Assembly: GCF_037392515.1 (NCBI RefSeq)
Contig: NC_090287.1
Coordinates: forward strand, 12,947,001-13,011,000
Origin: Haliotis asinina
Taxonomy: Eukaryota; Mollusca; Gastropoda; Lepetellida; Haliotidae
DNA length: 64,000 nt
Direction of reading: 5' to 3'
Below the pieces are notes generated by a model that made no database searches, was not told where the DNA came from, and worked only from the letters and a program-made list of their open reading frames with translations. A program made the position numbers and the translations under genes. Position 1 is the first letter of the stretch. Each line of letters opens with the position of its first letter. Below, in pieces: positions 1-11,800 of the stretch.

Positions 1-767
1 AAGTTAACAAATTGATACAAACCACTACAAACGTGTTACAGTGACAAAATAGAGCGACAGTGACTGCAGTATCGGTTATAACAATGAAGACAATGGTGGT
101 GATATTCTCCTCTCAGCAAAAGTATTGCAAAGTGGAAAACAGCCTTTGGCAGTATAAACTTGCCATCCTACCAAATAGTGTTAGTCTAGTATTAGTCTGT
201 AGACTGGCGATAATTAAAGAACCTTTTTCAATATCTAAGGTAGTATACCCTGGGGTGAGCAAACTATAGTTTTACGCCGCACTCAGCAATATTCCAGCTG
301 AGGCGGTCTGTAAATAATTGAATCTGGACCAGACAATCCAGAGATCAACAGCATGAACATCAATCTGCACAATTGGGAACCAATGACATGCGTCAACCAA
401 GTCAGCGAAGCTGACCACCCGATCCTGATACCTTATAGTACACATGGAACATTGTTAAACTATGTATACCACTGCGACATAACACCGCCTGCACAAAATA
501 GGTCATTTCGTTCTATGAAATATTTCTTCGTTTTTCATTCACATTACTCCCAGAAAAGGAATTTTTAACTATACCCTTTGAAAGGACAGAGTGAGTCGGT
601 CTTATAAACCGACGCACAGTGACATCAATATTGTTCCTAGGGGACACTTTTTTCTCGTAATATCCCTCAAATCGGATATGATCTCGCATCCTCGGCCAGT
701 CATCACAATAATGCCTCTCTGTCCCGGACAAGTATCTCATCCCCGTGCACAGGGATATTATTTTAAT
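1..767. other. Left flank outside the duplicated unit
   Basis: I recognise no gene here. The only identifiable item is an old SINE fragment at 266-430. Similarity to the second unit starts abruptly at about 767, where the partner (25616) is joined to a metallopeptidase gene fragment instead. Confidence 0.6.
266..430 (-). repeat. SINE family A, partial
   Basis: The reverse complement of the family A tail (tagttttacgccgcactc) is followed by the rest of the body up to ccacccgatcc. The element head is missing and there is a small deletion in the gctatatggcgg block. Confidence 0.85.
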
Positions 768-894
768 ACCGTCCCCCTGCCCTGGGATTATCTGAGGAAC
801 AGCCCTTGACTTTAAATTATCACTTGTTTTGAAGATTGATACGACTTTGTGTTGTCATCACTGAATGCGATCATGAAATATGACATTATTGCCA

Positions 895-985
895 GTTTCC
901 AACATGTAGTCCAGACACCCGGTTTCGAACCCGCATCCCTTCGCTCACTAGCTTGTCGGTTTATCCACTGTGGGCTTCGGAGGAT
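895..985 (-). repeat. tRNA-like SINE relic
   Basis: Read on the minus strand, this has a pol III B-box-like ggttcgaaacc with a plausible A-box-like stretch upstream. It is repeated in the second unit near 25738-25825. It does not fold obviously into a functional tRNA. Confidence 0.4.
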
Positions 986-1199
986 TGCTGCGAAGAATGA
1001 GATTGTTTGTCGGTGTGAACTGTCGGTATGAACCTTGCAAGACGGGTAGTGCTGGGAGCGCACGCGCAGGGCACGGGGACAACATGTAGAGCACGTGCAC
1101 TGCGCATGAAAGGCGAGGCGACGGCTGCAAGCCTCATTCAAGTTTCAACAGTAAATACCAATTATTGAAATATATGAGTCCGTTTATCAGTTAGATACA

Positions 1200-1282
1200 A
1201 CATGACACGTTGGCATTATTGAAAAGTAAGCCCTCTTCCTCGAGAAACGGGCTTACTTTTCAATAGTGCCGGCGGGTCATGT
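1200..1282. repeat. Palindromic MITE-like hairpin
   Basis: The arms at 1217-1233 and 1249-1265 pair over 17 bases without mismatch. The stem extends to about 22 pairs (1212-1233 with 1249-1270), and an outer ACATGAC/GTCATGT pair lies at 1200-1206 and 1276-1282. The loop is 15 bases. The partner in unit 2 (26059-26117) has lost some pairs. Confidence 0.75.
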
Positions 1283-2404
1283 AGATCTACAGTATTATTT
1301 TAGTCTGTTCAACTGCAACTTTTGAAAAGACACAATGTCACACTTTAGACAATATTTGGGCTTATATTATATATATCGGGGTATATGAACTCACTGTGGT
1401 ATCCTGTTGGTGCACTAAAAGACTTATTATCCCCTGAAATCGATAATAGAAACTTGGAGGCGAACAGTTTCCAAACGTATGACACTTCCCATATATGGAA
1501 TTAGAAAGTAAGCCCACGCAAGGCTAGAAAATGTGGCAAGTCTAGATTTCCATAGCTTCTGAACTTGAAGAAAGTCTTAGGGCTCCATTTCATTATATTA
1601 TTTTTACTTCACTATGAACGTTTTTTTCAGTAAAATATGTTCATTCCAGAGACTAGCCGTTAGTCTAATATGGAATGTAAACGATTGCTCCGTACATCGA
1701 AACCTGTCGCACGCGATGTTTGTCGAACTGGTTTCAATCACAAATTGTGAGGTGGATATTCCTAAAGAGCACTGTTAGGGACATAACACTGGACTTCGCT
1801 TGAAACAAAATTCGGCCATTAGAGAGTGCGATAGTCGACTTAGAGCAAACGTAGCATTCAGTCATTCGAACTCTTTAATTCAACATTATAATCTACATAC
1901 GTACAGTTATGTTTAGTTGTATTGACAGAAATTCATTACTAAAGGGAAGTGTGAGTTGACATATGCATCGTACCTTTAAACGCGGAACACAAATGCCACT
2001 AAGGCTTACAGTTGCAGGAAAAGCAGTTAAATACTAGAGAAGAGCTACTTTTATTTGCGTAATTATCTTTTGTTTACATTGACCGTACGGCTTCATGTGC
2101 TGTGACATGGAGTGGTATAGAGAGCCGACAACAGAGTCACTGTTATGTATAATTTTTGTTTTTCAAACACTTTGCTGTCACAAGCATTGACGCCCTACCG
2201 CAGGTAGCCAGCGATTGAGTCAGTTCAATCTGATTACAGAAATAGTCAGACTACTTTTGTGAATAAACACGAGAAGAGTCCGAAAAAGCATCATACCCAG
2301 CAAAACTAGCCTTAATTTATCTGTGGATCTGGCTATTCCACGATATCGCCTCTGTCGACCAAGCATGGATGATATCCGAGTATTTCCTACAGGAAAGTAC
2401 CACC

Positions 2405-2460
2405 AATGATTCTTGACCCCTCTTTATCGGCGCTGTTGTGCGCCGATGACAGGAATCATT
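2405..2460. repeat. Double-stem inverted repeat
   Basis: The outer stem is AATGATTC/GAATCATT (2405-2412, 2453-2460). The inner stem is ATCGGCGC/GCGCCGAT (2426-2433, 2440-2447) with loop tgttgt. The same structure is conserved at 27094-27149. Confidence 0.7.
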
Positions 2461-3275
2461 CTCATAACTCATACAAAATGATATAGAGAACCCGCTTAAA
2501 TTATGATACAATACAATATAACCAATTGTGACCTGCATAAACTTAATATATTTAGATGTATATTCCAAACAAGGATAATACGAATTTCGCCTAACTGAGC
2601 AGTTTCTGCATCAAAGGAGAATAGCCAGACTTCATAAGTAAATTTATCAAAATGAGGGTTATTACAAAAATAACGAAGCAGTACTTCCTTTCATTAACAA
2701 GTGTTGTACAAAAGAAATACATCACATGCAAGTATAGCATGTTGTTTACAAATTGTACATATTCTTTTTTCCATGTTTATAGTAAACCATTAAACCTACT
2801 TGATCAACGTCAACCAAATACTTTGTTTAAATGGGAGGCTGATCAAGCAAGGTTCTAAGTTGAGAATATCCTTATATAAAGAGTAGTATTTACCTTTTTA
2901 GGTGAACTTTTAAGAGCAGCAATTCTCGATTGCATAAACTCATCCGTGTAGATCAGTGTGTATTAAACTTTTTTTCACCCGAGGAAAGGAAAACTGTGCG
3001 ACTAACATTTCATAACCCGACACTCGTTTACAAGATCAAAAGAGTCGCTTTCGAAAGCCATGAGACAAGCCCAAATTGGCAGTGGGAGATTGCATCACCA
3101 TGCTGTATGAACCATTGTTTTTTATCCTATTACTGATTAAGTTGTATTGACCTCGAGCTCACAACCCTTGTTTTCTTTCTTCGTTGTTTCCACAATCTAA
3201 GATATCGGACAGCACCGGTGTAGCGTTATGGCCCAAACAGGCTTTCATACACCGCGTGCGACCTTTGAACATAGC

Positions 3276-3283
3276 TATAAATA
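3276..3283 (+). promoter_or_regulatory. Candidate TATA box, ACOT/BAAT copy 1
   Basis: A consensus TATAAATA lies about 2.3 kb upstream of the first coding exon. It is kept in the partner unit at 28789-28796 within a well-conserved stretch. A transcription start near 3305-3312 would fit a noncoding first exon. The donor of that exon was not identified. Confidence 0.45.
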
Positions 3284-3383
3284 GTAGCAGCGACGACGCA
3301 CCGCGATTCGCTGGTGGTGGACATTTTTTTTTATTCGCTCTAAGCATAGGCCCACAAATTGTATCTTAAACAGACTGGCGTGA

Positions 3384-4016
3384 AATGTGAACAGTTCGAG
3401 CGACTGGTTTCATTGGCTGTCAACCTAAGATATGCAAGTATGGTGGACCGTTTTGAGTTAATATCATATACTGTGAACTGTATTATGCTATTGTCATGCT
3501 ACTAGGTGTACGTTTGAATGTTGTGGGTATATATATTGGTGGTGGGACAGGTTTTCTTCCGTTCCCCCATATTCATTCTTCCCTAGACTAACAGGGGTAA
3601 CACTGCGTGGTTAAACCCTACAAACTGCACTGAGTTTGCTTGTTTTTTTAAGGGCTTTTTAATAATTCCTTTAGTAATTGTTGTGTTAGGTTTCGTTAAT
3701 AATTCTTGTATATATAAATTTATAAATATTATTTGGGATTGGGGAACGGAAGGAACTCTCACCAAGAGGTCACTTCAGGTGATTTCAAACTGGGATTATG
3801 AACACCAGTGGATAATTAATATGTGATGTTAGGATGGTTAGGGAGCATCGTGACCATGCATAGTTGTATAATAAGGGACCGATCATTTAATATTAGTGAG
3901 GTGTGTCAGAGGTTGTCACAGAGGAAAGACGGCCTCCAATAATTATGTCTATCTTGAGGGAAGGGTCATAATAACAACAATAATCAAATAATTTTAGATA
4001 CATTTATGAAATATGG

Positions 4017-4075
<59 letters not shown>

Positions 4076-4876
4076 ATATATACACGAGTACACGCACAAG
4101 CTCACTTATACAACTATCACTAGCGCACTATCTGAAACGTTGTAATAATGACCGGCCCCTTAGTTCATGCAACTAATATTTATACATATATGTATACATG
4201 AGGTTCATTCTTCACTAAATGTAAATATTTCGATAATTTAGGACCATTTGCCACTGAGTCGTTCAGACTAGGCATGCCCTGCCTAGTATGACACATTGTT
4301 TTTAAATATGTATGATACGCGCTAGATATTTGCATGGCTTGCAGTCAAGGGAGCAATGTTCTGGCGAACAAGGTTAAATACTTGATATCTATACGTTAGC
4401 ACAATAGTACTCTAGAACCAAATATAGTATTTTTCTGATTGGATGTGATGAATAAATAGGCATGCAACTTTGTTGTAGAAAAAGAGAATAAGACTGCTGA
4501 GCCATGTCATACTTGCTACATTTCTTTGTAGAAATCATTTGTTCTAAAATTCGTAAGTTTCAGCTGCCATGTGAAATATGTAAGGAATGGTAATTGTTAG
4601 ACCAGAATCGTTACCATAATACAAGGCACCGATGAGACTGGCATCCAGTGATTGACGGAAACACGAAGCGCCTTTGATCAGCTGAGCTGGGTATCGGGGC
4701 TATACAAATGTTAACATAATGATAAATTGGTTAATGGTAATTGCTCCTCCGGAACTACTGTTTTCAATCCCAATATGTGGAATTTTTTGTTGTGATGATA
4801 AAAGAAATAATTAACATTTGAACTTTATTGCTTATGATACCATGTTTATTATTATGCATGACTAGTTAAAAAGAGA
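3384..4876. other. Candidate 5' UTR intron or upstream DNA
   Basis: AT-rich sequence with no credible reading frame. It contains a CA microsatellite at 4018-4071 and is conserved in unit 2 (about 28890-30386). Confidence 0.5.
4018..4071. repeat. (CA)n microsatellite
   Basis: About 26 uninterrupted CA units flanked by AT-rich sequence. The partner is longer (29514-29581). Confidence 0.95.
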
Positions 4877-5130
4877 CCCGTCAAGGGGTCCCGGGGTAGA
4901 ATAGGCCTTCAGCAACCCATGCTTGCCATAAAAGGCGACTCTGCTTGTCCCGCAACTAACGGGATCGGGTGGTTAGCCTCGCTGACTTCGTTGACACGTC
5001 ATCAGTTCACAGTTGTTCAGATCGATGCTTATGCTGGTGATTACTGGATTGCCTGGTTCAGACACGATTATTTACAGACCGCCGCCATATAGCTGGAATA
5101 TTGCTGAGTGCGGCGTATATATGCACTCAC
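4877..5130 (+). repeat. SINE family A, nearly complete
   Basis: Runs from the cccgtcaagg head through cccggggtagaatagg to the gctgagtgcggcg tail and a short ACTC remnant. It is also in unit 2 (30387-30640), so it was present before duplication. Confidence 0.9.
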
Positions 5131-5391
5131 TCAGTGAAAATGACTTGAAAAGACCGGATACAATACCTTTATTTCGGTCTCTTTTGTTTCCAGAATTTCA
5201 ATAGAATTTCACAAGACACAGTATCGCAGTGAAACGAATAAAATACTAAGCCCACTTTTACTTAGCCTGCGATCCTATATACATACGTTTAAAAGGACTT
5301 CTTACCAGGGATCGCTATTTAGGGTATACAAGTGGCCAGCTAGGAATCTGTGCAAGGTATTTCCTTAGTACACTGGCATCTCTGGGTTTGG

Positions 5392-5515
5392 GCTGCGGGG
5401 TAGCATGTGGGTAAAGCGTCCTCTCGTCACGCAGAAGACCTGGGTTAGAGTCCTTAGATGGGTACAATGTCTGAAGCCCATTTCTAGTGTCCCCCACCAT
5501 GATGTCTGAACTCAT
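5392..5515 (+). repeat. SINE family B (tRNA-derived)
   Basis: An A-box-like ggggtagcatgtggg and a decayed B box (gggttagagtcc) are followed by the diagnostic gaagcccatttctagtgtcc. Its ACTC-like tail runs straight into the pyrimidine tract before the splice acceptor of the first coding exon. Confidence 0.8.
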
Positions 5516-5552
5516 TCACTCCCTCTTTTCAGGTGTATGACTGAACCGAAAG

Positions 5553-5847
5553 ATGGCTGATAATTCAAACAGTGCCTATTCAAGTGCCACCCAACGTCTC
5601 CATGTTATCGGCAGAGCTCTCACTTCATACAACTTCCCCCCTACACTGCAAGTAGAACCGTCCGATGCTTTGATAGATGAGCCTTTGTCTGTCAGAGTAT
5701 CAGGCCTACTGAAGCATCAGAAGATTACACTGTCTGCTGTTTTGAGGGGTGAAGGGAAGGAGTTTGCGTCCTGCGCACACTACACTGCTGATGATGCTGG
5801 CTGTGTTGATACTGCTGTCCAATCAAGTGTAGGAGGGTCATATACTG
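5553..5847 (+). CDS. BAAT/ACOT: ACOT/BAAT copy 1, coding exon 1
   Basis: Residues 1-98 plus one base. Contains [15 protein letters not shown], the start of the N-terminal family domain. Acceptor tcttttcag at 5524-5532; donor gtgtgt at 5848. Confidence 0.92.
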
Positions 5848-8800
5848 GTGTGTTTTACAGTGTATTCATCACTTTGTGATGCCTTTGTGTCGATCTCATA
5901 ATGTTAACATTACTGTTGTCTCGAAGTACAAGTTTTGCCCTTGCGCATTCTCTCTTTTGTCACTTTTCGTGGTTTATGTCGAATCTCGTCTATGTCGAAG
6001 TATTTATATCGGCCCCTTGTACTTCGACACAGCGGTGTTTGCCTGTGTGTTTAACGACTTCTGTTAGTTGTGTTGGTTTGGTTTGGTTTGGTTGTTGACT
6101 AATATGGCTACCGTCTACAAATAATCGAATCTGGATATCATAATTATCAATCTCCACAAGTGGGATATGATGACATATGTCAACCAAGTGAGTGGGCCGG
6201 ATCACCCGATCCCGTTAGTCTTATTTTACGACAGACATGGGTTGTTGAAGACCAGTTTATACTCTGATCTTGGGTTGTTGAAGACCAGTTTATACTCTGA
6301 TCTTCACGAGTCCTGTCAGTTGTAAATAACTTCAGTAATTTCAAGCCCGTGAAGGTACCGGGGTACAATAGGCCTTCAGCAATCCATGCTTACTATAAAA
6401 GGCGACTATGCTTGTCGTAAGAGGCGACTAACAGGATCGGGTGGTCAGGCTCGCTGACTTGGTTGACACATGTCATCGGTTCCCAATTCCCAAGCACTGA
6501 TTTTATCCTTTTGGACATTGCCATTGAAGCTAATTTATAGAAAACAGATAATAGGTCTCCAGTCTTGTTTCCTGTAGGTACACACGTTATAAGTCCACGT
6601 TTCAGTGAAACAGATAATTCTCCTCTCATATAGGGCATATTTAAAGATCTGATTAAATATTTACCTATATCAGTCCAAAAGAACTTTAAAAATTCGGCAG
6701 TGAAACCATCTGGTCCAGGACTTTAACATTCTTTAAACACTTCAATGCAGCCATCATGTTTGAGTTGCCCTTCCAACGCTGCTGAAGTAGCATCGTCCAA
6801 TTTTGGAACGTTAATTTTTAAAATAATTCTTCAATGTTTACATCGCTTATGCCATTGTTTTTCCTGTATAGTTTGGAACAGAAAGATTTTACTTCGTCTT
6901 GTATTTCCTTTTGTTTTGTGAGAGTTTTGCCGTCATTACGTTCTATACAAGTGAATGATTTATTTATGAAGTTTCTAGTTTCAAGGTCTGGAAAATATTG
7001 GATTGTTTTTTCGGTCCAAATAGCCTTTGATCTAACCATTTGTCCCTGGGTTTTGTTTTATTTAGATTTTCTAGTTTTTCATTAAGGTCATTGATGAGTT
7101 CCAATAAGGTAGCTTTAGTAGGCGAGTCATTTGTTATTATCTAAAGCTTCTGTTGTTTCTTCAATATTCTGTATCAACTCTCTTTCTTCTTTTTCTCTGC
7201 TGCGTTTTTTATTTGAAGAATATTTTATAGTTTCTCCACGAATAAGTAATAACAAGGTTTCAAAAAATAAGTTGCTCATCAATTACAAATTAACTGTCGT
7301 TGTCCTCTTTATATATATATATCCCACGGATAATATATATATATATCTAAGGCATGTTTCTGATATTGTCTTCTTAACGAAGTCAACGTAAGTTACATCT
7401 CTGAGAGAGAGTTATTAAATTTCCATAACCACGCACCTCTATCTAAATCGTTTAAAGAAAGGGAAATCGACATTGGAGAGTGGTCTGATTTGAAACTGAG
7501 TTCTATTTTTGTATCAATTGTAGAAAGAATCATATTGTGGGCTTGTTTTAGCCGGAATGGTTGTCTCCAAGTATATCTTTTTTCATTAGATTGTCTTTCT
7601 CGCCAAGGATCGCGAAGGTCAAGGTCATCTGTCAGTTGTAAGATTCTATCTCCGGCTTTTACATTGTTTTCATGTTTGTAGTCATACGTATCTATAAAAT
7701 AGTCTTGCACTACATTCCAATCACCACAGACAATTACATGGTCGCTACGTATTATCGAATCAAGTTCGTCATAAAGGTTAGGGTTGTCAATATTTGGGCA
7801 ATAAAGATTGATAATTGCTAATTTGTAGTTATCTAGAGTCAACTCCACAGTTCATCGTCTCAAGAACTAAAATAACAGTTTTTACAGCACCAATCATCCA
7901 TAACTGGCTTTTCCATATCTTTGGTAAAGTGAACATCTTGTAAACAGTAGACTGAAGCACGTGTTGTTTTCAGAAATCTAAACATTCCTTTTCTCTTTAG
8001 TTTGTCGTGTTGTCCGCGGCAATTCAACGATGTTATTTTCAACTTTGTCATGTGTTAAGTTCATTAAATCAATCCAAAGATGAAGAAGAATATTTTATCA
8101 GCGAGTGACAGTTTCATTTTTGAATGGTCACAAAATACTGTTGGAGTGTAATATTTATAGTGGTTTAGTGAGGTACCATGTCCATACTTAGACCAATCCG
8201 AGAAAAGCTGTAAAACATGTATAGTGATAGAAAAACAAGATCGGAGAAAAATACCTATCTGTTGGTTGGTACTCATATTTCGGGTTCCCACGGATGATAT
8301 ACAATAGCAAAGAGGGGTATACGTATATAGAGAAGTCAAAACAATATTCACATACTCATGTCCAAACCAGAGATCAATAGTGCGTCACATTAATCCAAAA
8401 CGGATCCACGAAGCAAACACAGAACACACAGATAGGTCTAACAGATACACAAGTACATAAAGGCATGTATCCACTACCACACCACGTGTACGGGTCTCAC
8501 GAAAAGCACGTACTCACACAACTTATAAAGTAGTCTCTGCTGCTAATTTAAGCGGGAAATAAATTGGCGGGAAACAGTCAGGGGATAAAGAAGAAATGGT
8601 TGTACAGTTGTTTGAAAGCATTATGTGAGCTGTAAACACTTTATTATGGTAGTGGGAAACATCGTTTATATTATCATGTTCCTTCAGTCGTATTTTTGTC
8701 ACACCGATGTCGGATTTTTCGGATCCCTTGTCTCCAGCACAATCTCCGTAAAAAAAACTCTGACTCGCGTCCACAGTTTCTGTTGTTCGCGGAGTGTCGT

Positions 8801-11800
8801 CACTTGCCGTCCGAGAATCGCCCTACGCTTTTTGATGGGAGCGGGTAGGTCAGTTTGTATACTAGCCGGTGTTCCCTTCAAGAACTTACGCGCACTAGAG
8901 ACCGCTTCACGGTCGGCCATGTGAATAAAGGTAGCAATAATGGTGTGTGGGACGGATGGTTTGTGTTATCTTTGGTACTCAGATTTAGGCAGTCTGTGGA
9001 TGATTTTAAAATAAATGTTGTCCATCTTCCTTGAATATCAGTGAATTTACCATGAAATTTCTCAGCGTCCTGTTGGTGTTTTCTTGTGGTTGTTCTGGAA
9101 TACCGTAAAACAAGAGATTTGTCTTCCGCTCGTGTATATCTTTTTGAAAAACTTGTTTCTCATAACTCGGCGATTTCTTTGTGGAGAGATTTCAGGTCGT
9201 CGCCATGTTGTGAAACCACGTGTTCCACTCCACTAGTGTAAGGTGAATGTTGATGTTTCAGGAGTTGAACCTCAGGGCCTGCTATGGTCAATGAGTGCTC
9301 AGAAGACGAGTTCGAAACGACTGCTTATCAAAGATGTCACAAAACCGTATGACGTCACCATATCGGTCCACTCTGATCACATGGACTTACAATCCACCCA
9401 ATCACCTTGCAACACGTCATCTGTGCTCGATACAACGCACGTGAGAAGAGGGTACATGCGTGATGGGGTGCAGAGGATACCGGTACGCATGGGCCGCTTA
9501 CGTGGAACCTTATTTATTCCTTTAGGTATGCTCACCCTCTTATAACACGAATGAGTATGGTTACTTTAACATTACAGCTATCTGGCGTCGGCCTGTAAAT
9601 AATCGAGTCAGGATCAGACAATCCAGTGGTCAACAGTATGCATATGAGCATCGATTTACTCAATCATCGTGTCTGGTCACCCGATCACGTTTGTCGCCTC
9701 CAACGATAAACATGGGTTTCTGAAGATCAATTACAATCCATATATTCACAGTTCTTAACATGATGTACAATTGGATTCTGATGACCTGTGTTGAATTGAC
9801 TTGCCGGTGCATGTGTTTGTAAGGGGAGGTTCCGGTTGGGTTGAAGAAATTCATGTTTTCCACGAGCGTCACATATCATGATTATGTGATGGTGAGGAAT
9901 AAGGAGCGATGGGGTAGCCGTGGTGGCGTAAGCGTTTGCTTGTCACCCCGAAGCCCGGGTTCGATTCCCCTCTTGAGTACAACGTATCAAGCCCATTTCT
10001 TATGTCCCCTGCCGTGATATTGCATGAATATTGCTTAAAAGCGGCGTAAAACCATATTCACTTACATCTCTTGTAGGTACAACTGTGGTTACTCACTCGC
10101 TAATGGAAAATATATCACGGCAGTATTTCCTGATCTTTGGACTACACAAAATGGTAAAAACCTATTTCACGATTTGGTAGTACCAAGGGTGTGATCATAG
10201 CAATAACAGCCTTGGTTCGGAAGGTACCACTGCATTTTCACCCCATGTCCAGAAAAGGTGCCCTGTTATTGTTGGTGAGAGTCCAAAGAATACTCTTCGC
10301 AAAAATCACAATGAATGACAGGGCAGACATTTGTGTTCCACCTCCTGGCTTTTTAGAAAACAGACATCAAACCTTAATATGCGCGCAGGCGTTCACAAAC
10401 ACTAAAACACATAAACACAAACTCCCAAGCACACACTCATACAGTCTCCGTCTCTTTCCGCCTCCCACACACGTACCCGCACGCAGTGACCATCCACAAG
10501 GTGTTACCTTACATGTATATAACTGACGTTGAAGGTGAAGGGCCGTTCCCGGCCATACTGGATATGTTTGGTGGTACCGGAGGCTTGTTCGAGTTCCGGG
10601 CGGCCCTTCTCGCCTCCAGAGGCTTCTTCACGTTCGCTTTGGCGTATCTTTCATATGACGGTCTACCCCATGCGTTCGACGAACTTGACTTCGACTATTT
10701 CTTAGTGAGTATACCAGCATTTCTGACACAAACTAACTTCTTTAAAGAATCCTGTGTACAGAGTTAATGCGTACATTTACGTTCATAGTGTTTGTCTTGG
10801 TGGTTGCTCTGCCTCTTGAAAGAAACCTTTACCTACCTGTCTTGCGTACGCGATGTATCTGAAGTTACTGGTTAAAGCTTACAGTCGTCTGTGTTCGATT
10901 TCCCAAATGGGGGACAATGTTAGGAGCCCATTTCTGGTGTCCACCTCCCCCTACTGCTGGAATGTTGCAAAAAGCGTCGTAAAACAATTCTCAGTCTCTG
11001 ACACTGGTGTTCTTGACTTCTGTGCGAGCCTTTGCCTGTTCCTTGTTCATTTTGCAATAATATTGCTAACTGTTGTTTATCATTATTATTAATTAGCGTG
11101 CTTCACAGTCTACCTGGCTTGTACGCATGTATCAATTCCATAGACGTTTGTGCAAGCTACTAAATCATCTCCACAACTTGTTCTTCAGGAAGCCGCCGAA
11201 ATGCTGAATAAGCACCCTCATTCACAGCCTGGAGGAATTGGGGTAATTGGCTCATCTTTTGGAGGTGGACTTACGAATATGCTGGCGTCCTTCTGTGACA
11301 AGGTAGAAACTTGTATACTTTAACAATAAGTAGATCGGCGATACATCTACCAACAAACGGCTAGTCGGTAAGGAATGAATGAATGAATGAATGAATGAAT
11401 GAATGAATGAATGAATGAATGAATGAATGAATGAATGTCTTTATTTCCTCCAGATAGGTCCGAAGATCCAGAAAACATGGTCATGCAATTATATAACTAG
11501 GTAACAGAGTATTCAACAAGCGTACATACACACACACACGCATATATATATACATATATGTACAAGCATAGGATATGGGAATATTTCTCCAAATATATAC
11601 AGGTCACCAACCGTCAGGTCTTGGCTAGATTATTACCACAAGTGATTGAGGATATCTTTTAGTTTATACAAATATTTTGAGAACTCTATAATAGTAAAAT
11701 GCCGTGTTGTTTCATCAATATCACTGTTATTGGCCCCTAGAAAGAATGCTAGCATGTCATTCTCTTCCATCATCTCTATTTTGACATACATTTCAACATC

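Larger units (their letters stand above)
5848..9261 (+). other. Intron 1 of ACOT/BAAT copy 1
   Basis: About 3.4 kb, mostly an antisense Tx1/L1-like LINE relic (6498-9230) plus SINE fragments. The LINE's ORF1 remnant reaches within a few tens of bases of the next exon. Confidence 0.85.
9526..10534 (+). other. Intron 2 of ACOT/BAAT copy 1
   Basis: Contains a degraded family A SINE (about 9560-9735, minus) and a family B SINE (9912-10060, plus). An upstream acceptor at 10485-10486 with a better pyrimidine tract would add 16 residues absent from vertebrate relatives. Confidence 0.7.

Noticed and set aside
10081-10190. Extra ACOT/BAAT exon after cttgtag at 10076
   Set aside because: The frame is not conserved between copies and adds nothing found in the family.
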